Below, piece by piece: positions 35,048 to 47,755 of a stretch of DNA of 64,000 nt. The position numbers were made by a program, and so were the translations under genes. Origin of the DNA: Amia ocellicauda (taxonomy: Eukaryota; Chordata; Actinopteri; Amiiformes; Amiidae); the NCBI RefSeq assembly GCF_036373705.1, contig NW_027102737.1:53839-117838 (forward strand), written 5' to 3'. Under the pieces are notes generated by a model. The model was not told the DNA's origin and did not search any database. It was given only the letters and a program-made list of their open reading frames with translations. Every line of letters starts with the position of its first letter. Position 1 is the first letter of the stretch.

Positions 35048-35971
35048 TGAGTCAGTGTGCTCCCAGGAGATGCTCAAAGGAGCCTGCCTAAAACAGTGTG
35101 CTACCTAGAGATCCTGAAGTCACCCCCGCAGGCTGTAGAGCAATACTCAAAAGCACCTGTGTTGCTCCCAGAAACAAAAGAGGAAAAACTGGAAAAACCA
35201 GTATACCAGTCAAGCAACTTAAGCTCAAGAAGGGAGGCAGCTTGACCAAGCCAGTTTAAGCTGACAAGTTACTGTGACTGCCTATATTGTTTTTCATTTG
35301 TTTGTTTTTTATGACATTGGAGTTACAAGGTTCTGCACTGAACACAAATCTACTAAGAAGTGTCTCCTTAAAACTCAACCATAAAAGTAAAATAATAATA
35401 AAATAAAAAACTTCAGAAGGAATTATTTTCAACTGAGAATTTGCTTGTACACTGTTACTTAACAAAAATATATTACACTGCACACAAATTATTTCTGACC
35501 AATCCAACATGGCCAAACGATATAAACAATGCACTTTTCTTGAACAACCCTGAACACAACTTTATACAGCAGGTCACACATCCTATGCATCATTATTTTC
35601 AGAGAAGATGCGTTTTGGAGGAATAGAAAATAAAATCTAAACAATAACAAAAGGCTTCCAGCAAATGTGTTGCTTGGCCCCATAATAAGTATTTGAACTG
35701 TTTCAAAGTGAAAGATTCAGACCATTTTGATGCGGTTTGCAAGTTAACAAGTTCTGCTGTCCAAACATGACACTATCCGTAAGTTAGCCACTCAAAGTGA
35801 CTTAATCATACCCTGCAGAACATCCTTCAAAATTAAGCTTTTTCTATGATAGCCTGCAGTGGTTTTCAACCCTGATCCCGAAGGGCCTCCTCTGACTCCA
35901 GCAAGTCTGCAACAGCAGCCACACATTCCTCAGCCCAGTTAAAATGAGGCTCATTTTCACAAGTTAAACAT

Positions 35972-37754
35972 TGTAGCGTAAGGTACACTTATAAATTTCA
36001 AGTAAAGAAGTGAATTTATAGTGTCACCTTATCACGAATCCTGGAATCTTGTAGAACTCAATTTCTGTAATAATTGGACGCACACACCAATTCCAAAGAT
36101 ATAAATTGTCAAATTTATTCAAAACAAAGACTAAATGTAGCACTACACTAATTATACAAAAGGGAAGAACTAATTAAAATTCAACTCTAGATCAACAAAT
36201 CACTTCCGTGACCAAATCAAAGACCATGGGATTTCATATGATAACACAAATCGATTAACAAAAAAGGTTATAAACACATTGACTACAATACCGGTTAGTA
36301 AGACGAAGGTGAGTCTCTCGTTAGTATTATTAGTCAGACATTAAATAACTACGCAGGTTAGAATTTATGTCAGGTAACTTCTCGTTATATATATATCAGT
36401 CTCATTTACGTTTAGGTGCCGAGAAAGATCCTATCATTACTTGTTACCACACTTTCCCTTAACTGATTATTATTCAATGATTTAGGATAGGCAGGGCCAC
36501 CAATAATCTAATGTCTATTAACTTGTGTCAATTTCAGACTAAACAGTTAAACAGGAATGAGAAGATATTTCTCGACGTTGACAGATTTTATTTCTAAAAT
36601 TATCAACAAAACAGTTTAATGCAACACACATTAATATTTAAGAAAACTAAATGATATTACACATTCTAGAGTTATGAATCACAGATTAACATTTCTAATT
36701 GATTTCTCAAATGTCATGAATCATGAACTCCAAACTGTTAAACTTATCTGAACTTCGTCGCAGAGAGGCCTCTCTGGCTTCGGGCTCAGATAACAGCACA
36801 CGGCACGAGGTCCGTGTGGTTTGGAACAAAGGCAGTCCGGTTCGGCTTTGTCCAAGAACTTCCACTCAGTCGATGCACCTGGAAATTGGGGTTTCTCGAA
36901 AGTAGTGTCGTTTCCAAACAGATTTTCCACTGGTTTGAAGGCTCCAAGGTTGTGCACAAAATCTTCTTTGAGGAAAGCAGGGCCCTGTTTGTTCCAAGGG
37001 TCAAGTTTCTTAAGACTCAAATAGCTATTTAAATGACTGACACTTTCGTATACAGTCGACTTAGTCAATTGTCCAGCTGTATTCACTCCACTGATCAGGT
37101 GGGCACAGGCGGGCAGCGCAGTCTGTAAAGTTCTTTATTTAATAAAGTCCTTTAAAAGAATTCTTCGTACGGCTCAATCTCCTTCTCCCAGTTTAACTCT
37201 TCTGTTGCCGGCAAAGACTTGGTTGGTTTCTGGTTCCGGTTCTGGCAACAGAGCTACAGGTTGAGCTGTGGCAGCGAGTTACTGGTTCAGGTGAGAGAGA
37301 GAGAGAGAAAGACCGTCCGCTGTTCCTTATAGTCTGTCAGATCAATAGGTGATTGGTTCCTGAGTTCTTGAGATTGGATTTCGGTTTCAGCCCCCAGTGT
37401 CCTATTGGAGGGGGGCTTGATTTATGACTGATGTCAATCCATGCCATCTTTTGGAAATGCCGGTTGGCCCGGGTTCGTAGCTCTATGTCGGGATTTCGGC
37501 TCTCGTCCACTTCAAAGAGTTTTTATCACCTACAGGCCCCTTTCTCCAGACATCTCATAGCAGAATTCCAAACTATTTGGCCTCTTCTTGGTGCCATCCT
37601 CCCCAAAACTGTCACTTTGATGCAAACCAGTTCCAAGCTGATGAGCTAAGGAAATCTGATAACTTTGGGGGGGGAGAGGTCTTCTTTAGATCAGTGCTTC
37701 AGCTCAGAGCCCAAATGCTCTTATCAGGGACTCTGTTCCCAACATAACGCTACA
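35972..37754 (-). mobile_element. LTR-like block, copy 7
   Basis: 1783 bases; TTAGAATTTA near 36358 as in copies 10 and 12, and CATTAATATT near 36630 as in copy 4. Promoter at 37325-37408. Confidence 0.4.
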
Positions 37755-38406
37755 TGAGTAATCGGGCTCTAAATAGCCCCAGGCGTTTCTCCTGCAGTTC
37801 TTCCTTCTTTCCACTGCTAGCACTGCCTTTGTGAAGGCGGATGGGGCTTGTGAGAAGTCAACAGCGTGTCTACCGAAAAGGGTGTCTGACTCCTGGTTTT
37901 GGATCCGGAAGGGTTGATAACAAACTGAAACGGTTACAATATGATACTGCTTAAATTAACTGTGGATATAGATTGTGATCGTGCTCGGCTAAGGTGTGCT
38001 TTCAGTCCGCACACAAAACATTTCAGTCGTCTAATCAAATCGAATAAAACAGCGAGGATAGCATGTTCGATCCGTGTGCTATTGTTTTTCAACAAGTGTA
38101 ATGCCCTTTGTAACGTTTAACCGATTCGTTGAATAGAGCTTGTTATAGGATATTGTGAACTGAACCTATTTTGCTGTGAATTTATATTGAGTGCGAATAG
38201 TTTATTGTGTCTGGTCGCGGTCTGTCTGCACTAAATAAATGATTTGTATCAAGTCATTTTTTAGTTTGTCTGTCTACTTTTTTACCTTGCGACTAAAGGC
38301 CACTCCTTGCACTTCACACATTTGCCCTTTTAATTACTCCCTTACTGACATACTTTAACATGCAATGTGCGTGTGATAATAGTTTTAGCAGCCTGTTGCC
38401 ATTCAG

Positions 38407-38877
38407 GTGAGACGATACCTAGAAAATCCGTTCTCAGGAGAATTGTGTTTCTTTGCTGATCACGTTCTATGTCGCTTTTTACACAGTTCTTACAAGTGGC
38501 ACATTGGGGATGAGGAGCAGTGCATGCTGACCCGCATAGCTGTGGACTTCTGCATGGCATGGGGTCACAGGTCATTCCAAGTATTTCAAGACACGAGCAA
38601 ATGTGTGGACACATTGCGTAGGTTGTGTTGGCCCAACCCTCACAGATTGTGCCAAGTCAAGTAGAGATGCATGTTGTCCTGTTCTAAAGTGACACGTCGT
38701 CAACAGCAAAAACATCTCTCAGAGTTCCAGGAATTCCTTGATTGCATTGCTTGCCTTTCCTCAGGAAGACAACACTTGCCAGGCTGGATATTTGCCAAAG
38801 GAAGCCAAGAGGACAGGACACCACACCTAGATGCAACTGCATATCTCATTGTCACCAGGAAGGCCCGCCGCAAGTGA
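38407..38877 (+). pseudogene. Unidentified interrupted frame, copy in unit 7
   Basis: Same internal TAG (38662-38664); majority sequence. Confidence 0.3.
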
Positions 38878-38986
38878 CCCACCACAGACAGCACTCTGGG
38901 CGCAACTTGGCTCACTCGGGACCTGGCCGTGCGACAGAGCGAGACGTGTGCGTAGAGCAGAGACCTTTAGCACAAGCATCAAGCTT

Positions 38987-39058
38987 GGTTCCATGGTGTA
39001 ATGGTTAGCACTATGGACTCTGAATCCAGCGATCCGAGTTCAAGTCTCGGTGGGACCT
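38987..39058 (+). tRNA. tRNA-Gln (CTG) with anticodon-stem mismatch, unit 7
   Basis: One change, C to A at 39013 (tRNA position 27), replaces the outer C-G pair of the anticodon stem with A-G. The rest is intact. It may be less stable or on its way to a pseudogene. Confidence 0.8.
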
Positions 39059-39862
39059 GGGCCCCATGGCTGGGGCAGCGGCGGCAAAGCGGTGGTCTCC
39101 CTGGGTGAGGGCCTGTGTCTGCGATCAGGGCCGTTTACGTTCTTCTTGGGAGGCTTGGAGACGAAGTGGCGAGACCTCCGGGTTGGCGTGCTGCGTTCAC
39201 CTTCCTGAAACACCGAGGCCTGGGGCCCCCTGGTGGCGACTGCGTGGCTTTAACGGAGAAGGTGCCTGTGTTGAACCCTTCTTGGAAATAATGGTTTTCC
39301 CCGATCTATATAGAAGAGGATGGCTATTATTGTAACAACCAGACATTTGTGTCTGCACTGTCACTCACTCATCTATCTATCTCTATCTCTACAGTGGTAG
39401 AGGTCTCGCCTGCCACTCGGGATTCCTTTGCTTGATTCGCGGCCACTGGTTTTCTCCGATCTATATAGAAGAGGATGTCTTTTATTGTAACAACCAGACA
39501 TTTGATTCTGCACTGTCACTCACTCACTCATCTATCTATCTATCTATCTATCTATCGACTATTGACTATCGACATTTGCTGTCTGCCGCTGTGATTGTTG
39601 GGAGTGAGTGTGGAGGTGCAGGTGTGCATGTTTGCTGCTGCCAGGTTTGTTTGTGGTTTTTCTCCTCTACTTTTTTCGTTCTTTCTTTCTTTCTTTCTGA
39701 ATGTGTCTTTGACAGTTTTGTAAGAGGTTTTTCTGAAGAGTTTCCCCATGCTGAGCTGACTCCTGCAGTCAGCGAAGCGATCGGGATGTCTGGGGCTGGG
39801 TCGGGGAGGGGGGGAATCAGAGTTTTTTATTCGAGACTTTAACACGTCGGCATGGCGTTAAA

Positions 39863-40948
39863 GTGACCTCTGATGAGTTTTTGCCCGTGGAGGAGTGTGT
39901 TCTGGCGATCGGGCAAGTTGTCGGTTGTGAAAATATAAAGTCGGCAGCTCGTATGAGCGGGTCTGTTGTGCTGTTTCTGAGCAGCATTGAGTTGGTCTCG
40001 CGTATCGTTGAGACTGGTATAGTGATCGGTGGTGTTTTGATCAATGTCACCCCACTAGCAGCTCCGGCCAGGAGAGTTACTTTGTCTAATGTCCCTCGTT
40101 TTCTGTCAAACGACCTATTAGAGAGGGAACTGGCGAGACATGGGTGGATAATGTCGGGTTTGAAACGTATACCGCTGGGGTGTAAGTCACAGCAGTTGAA
40201 ACATGTTGTTTCGTTCAGAAGGCAGGTATTCATGATTTTGAATGACATAAATGGGGATCTGAACATTGTGCTTAAGTTCAAGGTTGATGGCAATGATTAT
40301 GTTGTCTTTGTCACATCTGATTCTATGAAGTGCTTCAACTGCGGTAATGAAGGCCACACTGTTAGGCATTGCCCCGAGAAGGATCAGGATGAGGGTGCTG
40401 GTCCCAGTCGACGGGGGGGTCAGCCCAAGCAGGCCAGGTCGGGGAGTGGTGAGCAGCCCGGCCGCCCTACTAGCGGAGCAGCCGAAGTGGCAGAGGAGGC
40501 GAGAAGAGGGGCTGCGGGGGAGGCTGTTGAAGAGAGTGAGGGTCTGGAGGTCAAGGTACAGGAGAGTGTGGGCGCTGAGAGGACTTCCGACCGCGGCGGT
40601 ACCGTGCCGACTGTGGAGGTCCCAGGTGTTAGCGGTGTGTCAGCTAATGTTTGTGGAGCATCAGACAGTACGGATGACAGCCGTTTAACTGGACTGGATG
40701 GCAGTATACAGCAGCAGGACGGGGCATCAGGTAGTGGAGTGGGGGTGAGCAGCGAGAGGGCTGGTGACCAGACTGAAAAGATGGAGACTGTGAAGACAAC
40801 ACTGAGCAGTGTGTGGGACACGGGAATGGAAGTGGGGACGGATCCTGGTCAGGACAGCAGGGTTTTTAAAGTGCCTGGGAAGAAACGCATTCGCAAATCT
40901 GAGGACGGTGCTTCTGCTAAAAAACGGAGTCCAGCTCCTGAGCCTTGA
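39863..40948 (+). CDS. LINE ORF1-like protein, copy 8
   Basis: Private changes L9V and Q231K; otherwise majority sequence. Confidence 0.7.
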   Translation: MTSDEFLPVEECVLAIGQVVGCENIKSAARMSGSVVLFLSSIELVSRIVETGIVIGGVLINVTPLAAPARRVTLSNVPRFLSNDLLERELARHGWIMSGLKRIPLGCKSQQLKHVVSFRRQVFMILNDINGDLNIVLKFKVDGNDYVVFVTSDSMKCFNCGNEGHTVRHCPEKDQDEGAGPSRRGGQPKQARSGSGEQPGRPTSGAAEVAEEARRGAAGEAVEESEGLEVKVQESVGAERTSDRGGTVPTVEVPGVSGVSANVCGASDSTDDSRLTGLDGSIQQQDGASGSGVGVSSERAGDQTEKMETVKTTLSSVWDTGMEVGTDPGQDSRVFKVPGKKRIRKSEDGASAKKRSPAPEP

Positions 40949-41858
40949 TGAGTCAGTGTGCTCCCAGGAGATGCTCAAAGGAGCCTGCCTAAAACAGTGT
41001 GCTACCTAGAGATCCTGAAGTCACCCCCGCAACTCAAAAGCACCTGTGTTGCTCCCAGAAACAAAAGAGGAAAAACTGGAAAAACCAGTATACCAGTCAA
41101 GCAACTTAAGCTCAAGAAGGGAGGCAGCTTGACCAAGCCAGTTTAAGCTGACAAGTTACTGTGACTGCCTATATTGTTTTTCATTTGTTTGTTTTTTATG
41201 ACATTGGAGTTACAAGGTTCTGCACTGAACACAAATCTACTAAGAAGTGTCTCCTTAAAACTCAACCATAAAAGTAAAATAATAATAAAATAAAAAACTT
41301 CAGAAGGAATTATTTTCAACTGAGAGTTTGCTTGTACACTGTTACTTAACAAAAATATATTACACTGCACACAAATTATTTCTGACCAATCCAACATGGC
41401 CAAACGATATAAACAATGCACTTTTCTTGAACAACCCTGAACACAACTTTATACAGCAGGTCACACATCCTATGCATCATTATTTTCAGAGAAGATGCGT
41501 TTTGGAGGAATAGAAAATAAAATCTAAACAATAACAAAAGGCTTCCAGCAAATGTGTTGCTTGGCCCCATAATAAGTATTTGAACTGTTTCAAAGTGAAA
41601 GCTTCAGACCATTTTGATGCGGTTTGCAAGTTAACAAGTTCTGCTGTCCAAACATGACACTATCCGTAAGTTAGCCACTCAAAGTGACTTAATCATACCC
41701 TGCAGAACATCCTTCGAAATTAAGCTTTTTCTATGATAGCCTGCAGTGGTTTTCAACCCTGATCCCGAAGGGCCTCCTCTGACTCCAGCAAGTCTGCAAC
41801 AGCAGCCACACATTCCTCAGCCCAGTTAAAATGAGGCTCATTTTCACAAGTTAAACAT

Positions 41859-43641
41859 TGTAGCGTAAGGTACACTTATAAATTTCAAGTAAAGAAGTGA
41901 ATTTATAGTGTCACCATATCACGAATCCTGGAATCTTGTAGAACTCAATTTCTGTAATAATTGGACGCAGACACCAATTCCAAAGATATAAATTGTCAAA
42001 TTTATTCAAAACAAAGACTAAATGTAGCACTACACTAATTATACAAAAGGGAAGAACTAATTAAAATTCAACTCTAGATCAACAAATCACTTCCGTGACC
42101 AAATCAAAGACCATGGGATTTCATATGATAACACAAATCGATTAACAAAAAAGGTTATAAACACATTGACTACAATACCGGTTAGTAAGACGAAGGTGAG
42201 TCTCTCGTTAGTATTATTAGTCAGACATTAAATAACTACGCAGGTTAGTATTTATGTCAGGTAACTTCTCGTTATATATATATCAGTCTCATTTACGTTT
42301 AGGTGCCGAGAAAGATCCTATCATTACTTGTTACCACACTTTCCCTTAACTGATTATTATTCAATGATTTAGGATAGGCAGGGCCACCAATAATCTAATG
42401 TCTATTAACTTGTGTCAATTTCAGACTAAACAGTTAAACAGGAATGAGAAGATATTTCTCGACGTTGACAGATTTTATTTCTAAAATTATCAACAAAACA
42501 GTTTAATGCAACACACATTTATATTTAAGAAAACTAAATGATATTACACATTCTAGAGTTATGAATCACAGATTAACATTTCTAATTGATTTCTCAAATG
42601 TCATGAATCATGAACTCCAAACTGTTAAACTTATCTGAACTTCGTCGCAGAGAGGCCTCTCTGGCTTCGGGCTCAGATAACAGCACACGGCACGAGGTCC
42701 GTGTGGTTTGGAACAAAGGCAGTCCGGTTCGGCTTTGTCCAAGAACTTCCACTCAGTCGATGCACCTGGAAATTGGGGTTTCTCGAAAGTAGTGTCGTTT
42801 CCAAACAGATTTTCCACTGGTTTGAAGGCTCCAAGGTTGTGCACAAAATCTTCTTTGAGGAAAGCAGGGCCCTGTTTGTTCCAAGGGTCAAGTTTCTTAA
42901 GACTCAAATAGCTATTTAAATGACTGACACTTTCGTATACAGTCGACTTAGTCAATTGTCCAGCTGTATTCACTCCACTGATCAGGTGGGCACAGGCGGG
43001 CAGCGCAGTCTGTAAAGTTCTTTATTTAATAAAGTCCTTTAAAAGAATTCTTCGTACGGCTCAATCTCCTTCTCCCAGTTTAACTCTTCTGTTGCCGGCA
43101 AAGACTTGGTTGGTTTCTGGTTCCGGTTCTGGCAACAGAGCTACAGGTTGAGCTGTGGCAGCGAGTTACTGGTTCAGGTGAGAGAGAGAGAGAGAAAGAC
43201 CGTCCGCTGTTCCTTATAGTCTGTCAGATCAATAGGTGATTGGTTCCTGAGTTCTTGAGATTGGATTTCGGTTTCAGCCCCCAGTGTCCTATTGGAGGGG
43301 GGCTTGATTTATGACTGATGTCAATCCATGCCATCTTTTGGAAATGCCGGTTGGCCCGGGTTCGTAGCTCTATGTCGGGATTTCGGCTCTCGTCCACTTC
43401 AAAGAGTTTTTATCACCTACAGGCCCCTTTCTCCAGACATCTCATAGCAGAATTCCAAACTATTTGGCCTCTTCTTGGTGCCATCCTCCCCAAAACTGTC
43501 ACTTTGATGCAAACCAGTTCCAAGCTGATGAGCTAAGGAAATCTGATAACTTTGGGGGGGGAGAGGTCTTCTTTAGATCAGTGCTTCAGCTCAGAGCCCA
43601 AATGCTCTTATCAGGGACTCTGTTCCCAACATAACGCTACA
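41859..43641 (-). mobile_element. LTR-like block, copy 8
   Basis: 1783 bases, close to the majority sequence. Promoter at 43212-43295. Confidence 0.4.
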
Positions 43642-44293
43642 TGAGTAATCGGGCTCTAAATAGCCCCAGGCGTTTCTCCTGCAGTTCTTCCTTCTTTCCA
43701 CTGCTAGCACTGCCTTTGTGAAGGCGGATGGGGCTTGTGAGAAGTCAACAGCGTGTCTACCGAAAAGGGTGTCTGACTCCTGGTTTTGGATCCGGAAGGG
43801 TTGATAACAAACTGAAACGGTTACAATATGATACTGCTTAAATTAACTGTGGATATAGATTGTGATCGTGCTCGGCTAAGGTGTGCTTTCAGTCCGCACA
43901 CAAAACATTTCAGTCGTCTAATCAAATCGAATAAAACAGCGAGGATAGCATGTTCGATCCGTGTGCTATTGTTTTTCAACAAGTGTAATGCCCTTTGTAA
44001 CGTTTAACCGATTCGTTGAATAGAGCTTGTTATAGGATATTGTGAACTGAACCTATTTTGCTGTGAATTTATATTGAGTGCGAATAGTTTATTGTGTCTG
44101 GTCGCGGTCTGTCTGCACTAAATAAATGATTTGTATCAAGTCATTTTTTAGTTTGTCTGTCTACTTTTTTACCTTGCGACTAAAGGCCACTCCTTGCACT
44201 TCACACATTTGCCCTTTTAATTACTCCCTTACTGACATACTTTAACATGCAATGTGCGTGTGATAATAGTTTTAGCAGCCTGTTGCCATTCAG

Positions 44294-44764
44294 GTGAGAC
44301 GATACCTAGAAAATCCGTTCTCAGGAGAATTGTGTTTCTTTGCTGATCACGTTCTATGTCGCTTTTTACACAGTTCTTACAAGTGGCACATTGGGGATGA
44401 GGAGCAGTGCATGCTGACCCGCATAGCTGTGGACTTCTGCATGGCATGGGGTCACAGGTCATTCCAAGTATTTCAAGACACGAGCAAATGTGTGGACACA
44501 TTGCGTAGGTTGTGTTGGCCCAACCCTCACAGATTGTGCCAAGTCAAGTAGAGATGCATGTTGTCCTGTTCTAAAGTGACACGTCGTCAACAGCAAAAAC
44601 ATCTCTCAGAGTTCCAGGAATTCCTTGATTGCATTGCTTGCCTTTCCTCAGGAAGACAACACTTGCCAGGCTGGATATTTGCCAAAGGAAGCCAAGAGGA
44701 CAGGACACCACACCTAGATGCAACTGCATATCTCATTGTCACCAGGAAGGCCCGCCGCAAGTGA
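44294..44764 (+). pseudogene. Unidentified interrupted frame, copy in unit 8
   Basis: Same internal TAG (44549-44551); majority sequence. Confidence 0.3.
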
Positions 44765-44879
44765 CCCACCACAGACAGCACTCTGGGCGCAACTTGGCTC
44801 ACTCGGGACCTGGCCGTGCGACAGAGCGAGACGTGTGCGTAGAGAAGAAACCTTTGGCGTGAGTGTGAGCATCAAGCTT

Positions 44880-44951
44880 GGTTCCATGGTGTAATGGTTA
44901 GCACTCTGGACTTTGAATCCAGCGATCCGAGTTCAAGTCTCGGTGGGACCT
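44880..44951 (+). tRNA. tRNA-Gln with TTG anticodon, unit 8
   Basis: A single C to T change at 44913 falls on wobble position 34 and turns anticodon CTG into TTG (44913-44915), which still reads Gln codons. All stems are unchanged. The 5' flank is the variant form of unit 5 with a further small difference. Confidence 0.88.
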
Positions 44952-45422
44952 GGGCCCCATGGCTGGGGCAGCGGCGGCAAAGCGGTGGTCTCCCTGGGTG
45001 AGGGCCTGTGTCTGTTATCAGGGCCGTTTACGTTCTTCTTGGGAGGCTTGGAGACGAAGTGGCGAGACCTCCGGGTTGGCGTGCTGCGTTCACCTTCCTG
45101 AAACACCGAGGCCTGGGGCCCCCTGGTGGCGACTGCGCGGCTTTAACGGAGAAGGTGCCTGTGTTGAACCCTTCTTGGAAATAATGGTTTTCCCCGATCT
45201 ATATAGAAGAGGATGGCTATTATTGTAACAACCAGACATTTGTGTCTGCACTGTCACTCACTCATCTATCTATCTCTATCTCTACAGTGGTAGAGGTCTC
45301 GCCTGCCACTCGGGATTCCTTTGCTTGATTCGCGGCCACTGGTTTTCTCCGATCTATATAGAAGAGGATGTCTTTTATTGTAACAACCAGACATTTGATT
45401 CTGCACTGTCACTGACTCACTC

Positions 45423-45453
<31 letters not shown>

Positions 45454-45759
45454 GACTATTGACTATCGACATTTGCTGTCTGCCGCTGTGATTGTTGGGA
45501 GTGAGTGTGGAGGTGCAGGTGTGCATGTTTGCTGCTGCCAGGTTTGTTTGTGGTTTTTCTCCTCTACTTTTTTCGTTCTTTCTTTCTTTCTTTCTGAATG
45601 TGTCTTTGACAGTTTTGTAAGAGGTTTTTCTGAAGAGTTTCCCCATGCTGAGCTGACTCCTGCAGTCAGCGAAGTGATCGGGTTGTCTGGGGCTGGGTCG
45701 GGGAGGGGGGGAATCAGAGTTTTTTATTCGAGACTTTAACACGTCGGCATGGCGTTAAA

Positions 45760-46845
45760 GTGACCTCTGATGAGTTTTTGCCCCTGGAGGAGTGTGTTCT
45801 GGCGATCGGGCAAGTTGTCGGTTGTGAAAATATAAAGTCGGCAGCTCGTATGAGCGGGTCTGTTGTGCTGTTTCTGAGCAGCATTGAGTTGGTCTCGCGT
45901 ATCGTTGAGACTGGTATAGTGATCGGTGGTGTTTTGATCAATGTCACCCCACTAGCAGCTCCGGCCAGGAGAGTTACTTTGTCTAATGTCCCTCGTTTTC
46001 TGTCAAACGACCTATTAGAGAGGGAACTGGCGAGACATGGGTGGATAATGTCGGGTTTGAAACGTATACCGCTGGGGTGTAAGTCACAGCAGTTGAAACA
46101 TGTTGTTTCGTTCAGAAGGCAGGTATTCATGATTTTGAATGACATAAATGGGGATCTGAACATTGTGCTTAAGTTCAAGGTTGATGGCAATGATTATGTT
46201 GTCTTTGTCACATCTGATTCTATGAAGTGCTTCAACTGCGGTAATGAAGGCCACACTGTTAGGCATTGCCCCGAGAAGGATCAGGATGAGGGTGCTGGTC
46301 CCAGTCGACGGGGGGGTCAGCCCAAGCAGGCCAGGTCGGGGAGTGGTGAGCAGCCCGGCCGCCCTACTAGCGGAGCAGCCGAAGTGGCAGAGGAGGCGAG
46401 AAGAGGGGCTGCGGGGGAGGCTGTTGAAGAGAGTGAGGGTCTGAAGGTCCAGGTACAGGAGAGTGTGGGCGCTGAGAGGACTTCCGACCGCGGCGGTACC
46501 GTGCCGACTGTGGAGGTCCCAGGTGTTAGCGGTGTGTCAGCTAATGTTTGTGGAGCATCAGACAGTACGGATGACAGCCGTTTAACTGGACTGGATGGCA
46601 GTATACAGCAGCAGGATGGGGCATCAGGTAGTGGAGTGGGGGTGAGCAGCGAGAGGGCTGGTGACCAGACTGAAAAGATGGAGACTGTGAAGACAACACT
46701 GAGCAGTGTGTGGGACACGGGAATGGAAGTGGGGACGGATCCTGGTCAGGACAGCAGGATTTTTAAAGTGCCTGGGAAGAAACGCATTCGCAAATCTGAG
46801 GACGGTGCTTCTGCTAAAAAACGGAGTCCAGCTCCTGAGCCTTGA
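45760..46845 (+). CDS. LINE ORF1-like protein, copy 9
   Basis: Protein identical to copy 5 (E229K, V334I). The upstream small ATG is lost (TTG), as in copy 1. Confidence 0.7.
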   Translation: MTSDEFLPLEECVLAIGQVVGCENIKSAARMSGSVVLFLSSIELVSRIVETGIVIGGVLINVTPLAAPARRVTLSNVPRFLSNDLLERELARHGWIMSGLKRIPLGCKSQQLKHVVSFRRQVFMILNDINGDLNIVLKFKVDGNDYVVFVTSDSMKCFNCGNEGHTVRHCPEKDQDEGAGPSRRGGQPKQARSGSGEQPGRPTSGAAEVAEEARRGAAGEAVEESEGLKVQVQESVGAERTSDRGGTVPTVEVPGVSGVSANVCGASDSTDDSRLTGLDGSIQQQDGASGSGVGVSSERAGDQTEKMETVKTTLSSVWDTGMEVGTDPGQDSRIFKVPGKKRIRKSEDGASAKKRSPAPEP

Positions 46846-47755
46846 TGAGTCAGTGTGCTCCCGGGAGATGCTCAAAGGAGCCTGCCTAAAACAGTGTGCT
46901 ACCTAGAGATCCTGAAGTCACCCCCGCATCTCAAAAGCACCTGTGTTGCTCCCAGAAACAAAAGAGGAAAAACTGGAAAAACCAGTATACCAGTCAAGCA
47001 ACTTAAGCTCAAGAAGGGAGGTAGCTTGACCAAGCCAGTTTAAGCTGACAAGTTACTGTGACTGCCTATATTGTTTTTCATTTGTTTGTTTTTTATGACA
47101 TTGGAGTTACAAGGTTCTGCAATGAACACAAATCTACTAAGAAGTGTCTCCTTAAAACTCAACCATAAAAGTAAAATAATAATAAAATAAAAAACTTCAG
47201 AAGGAATTATTTTCAACTGAGAGTTTGCTTGTACACTGTTACTTAACAAAAATATATTACACTGCACACAAATTATTTCTGACCAATCCAACATGGCCAA
47301 ACGATATAAACAATGCACTTTTCTTGAACAACCCTGAACACAACTTTATACAGCAGGTCACACATCCTATGCATCATTATTTTCAGAGAAGATGCGTTTT
47401 GGAGGAATAGAAAATAAAATCTAAACAATAACAAAAGGCTTCCAGCAAATGTGTTGCTTGGCCCCATAATAAGTATTTGAACTGTTTCAAAGTGAAAGCT
47501 TCAGACCATTTTGATGCGGTTTGCAAGTTAACAAGTTCTGCTGTCCAAACATGACACTATCCGTAAGTTAGCCACTCAAAGTGACTTAATCATACCCTGC
47601 AGAACATCCTTCGAAATTAAGCTTTTTCTATGATAGCCTGCAGTGGTTTTCAACCCTGATCCCGAAGGGCCTCCTCTGACTCCAGCAAGTCTGCAACAGC
47701 AGCCACACATTCCTCAGCCCAGTTAAAATGAGGCTCATTTTCACAAGTTAAACAT

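Larger units (their letters stand above)
33542..39442 (+). repeat. Repeat unit 7 (long)
   Basis: Long unit with ORF1 changes S98L, K189N and V256I. It shares CAGTGAAGTG before ORF1, CTTCAAAATT near 35827 and TTAGAATTTA near 36358 with unit 12. Its tRNA carries an anticodon-stem change. Confidence 0.95.
22768..45335. repeat. Higher-order repeat block (units 5-8), recurring from 45336
   Basis: Units 5-6 and 9-10 are paired by many shared, otherwise absent variants, at a distance of 22,572 and 22,571 bases between ORF1 starts. Unit 12 then pairs with unit 7. This is a second repeat level above the 5.9-kb unit. The second block contains one extra short unit (11). Unit 1 to unit 5 is also 22,564 bases, but their variants do not match well, so that spacing follows from having three long and one short unit and is not proof of a third block. 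Confidence 0.7.
39443..45335 (+). repeat. Repeat unit 8 (long)
   Basis: Long unit with private ORF1 changes L9V and Q231K. Its tRNA has a T at the wobble position, giving a TTG anticodon, and the variant 5' flank shared with unit 5. Confidence 0.95.
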
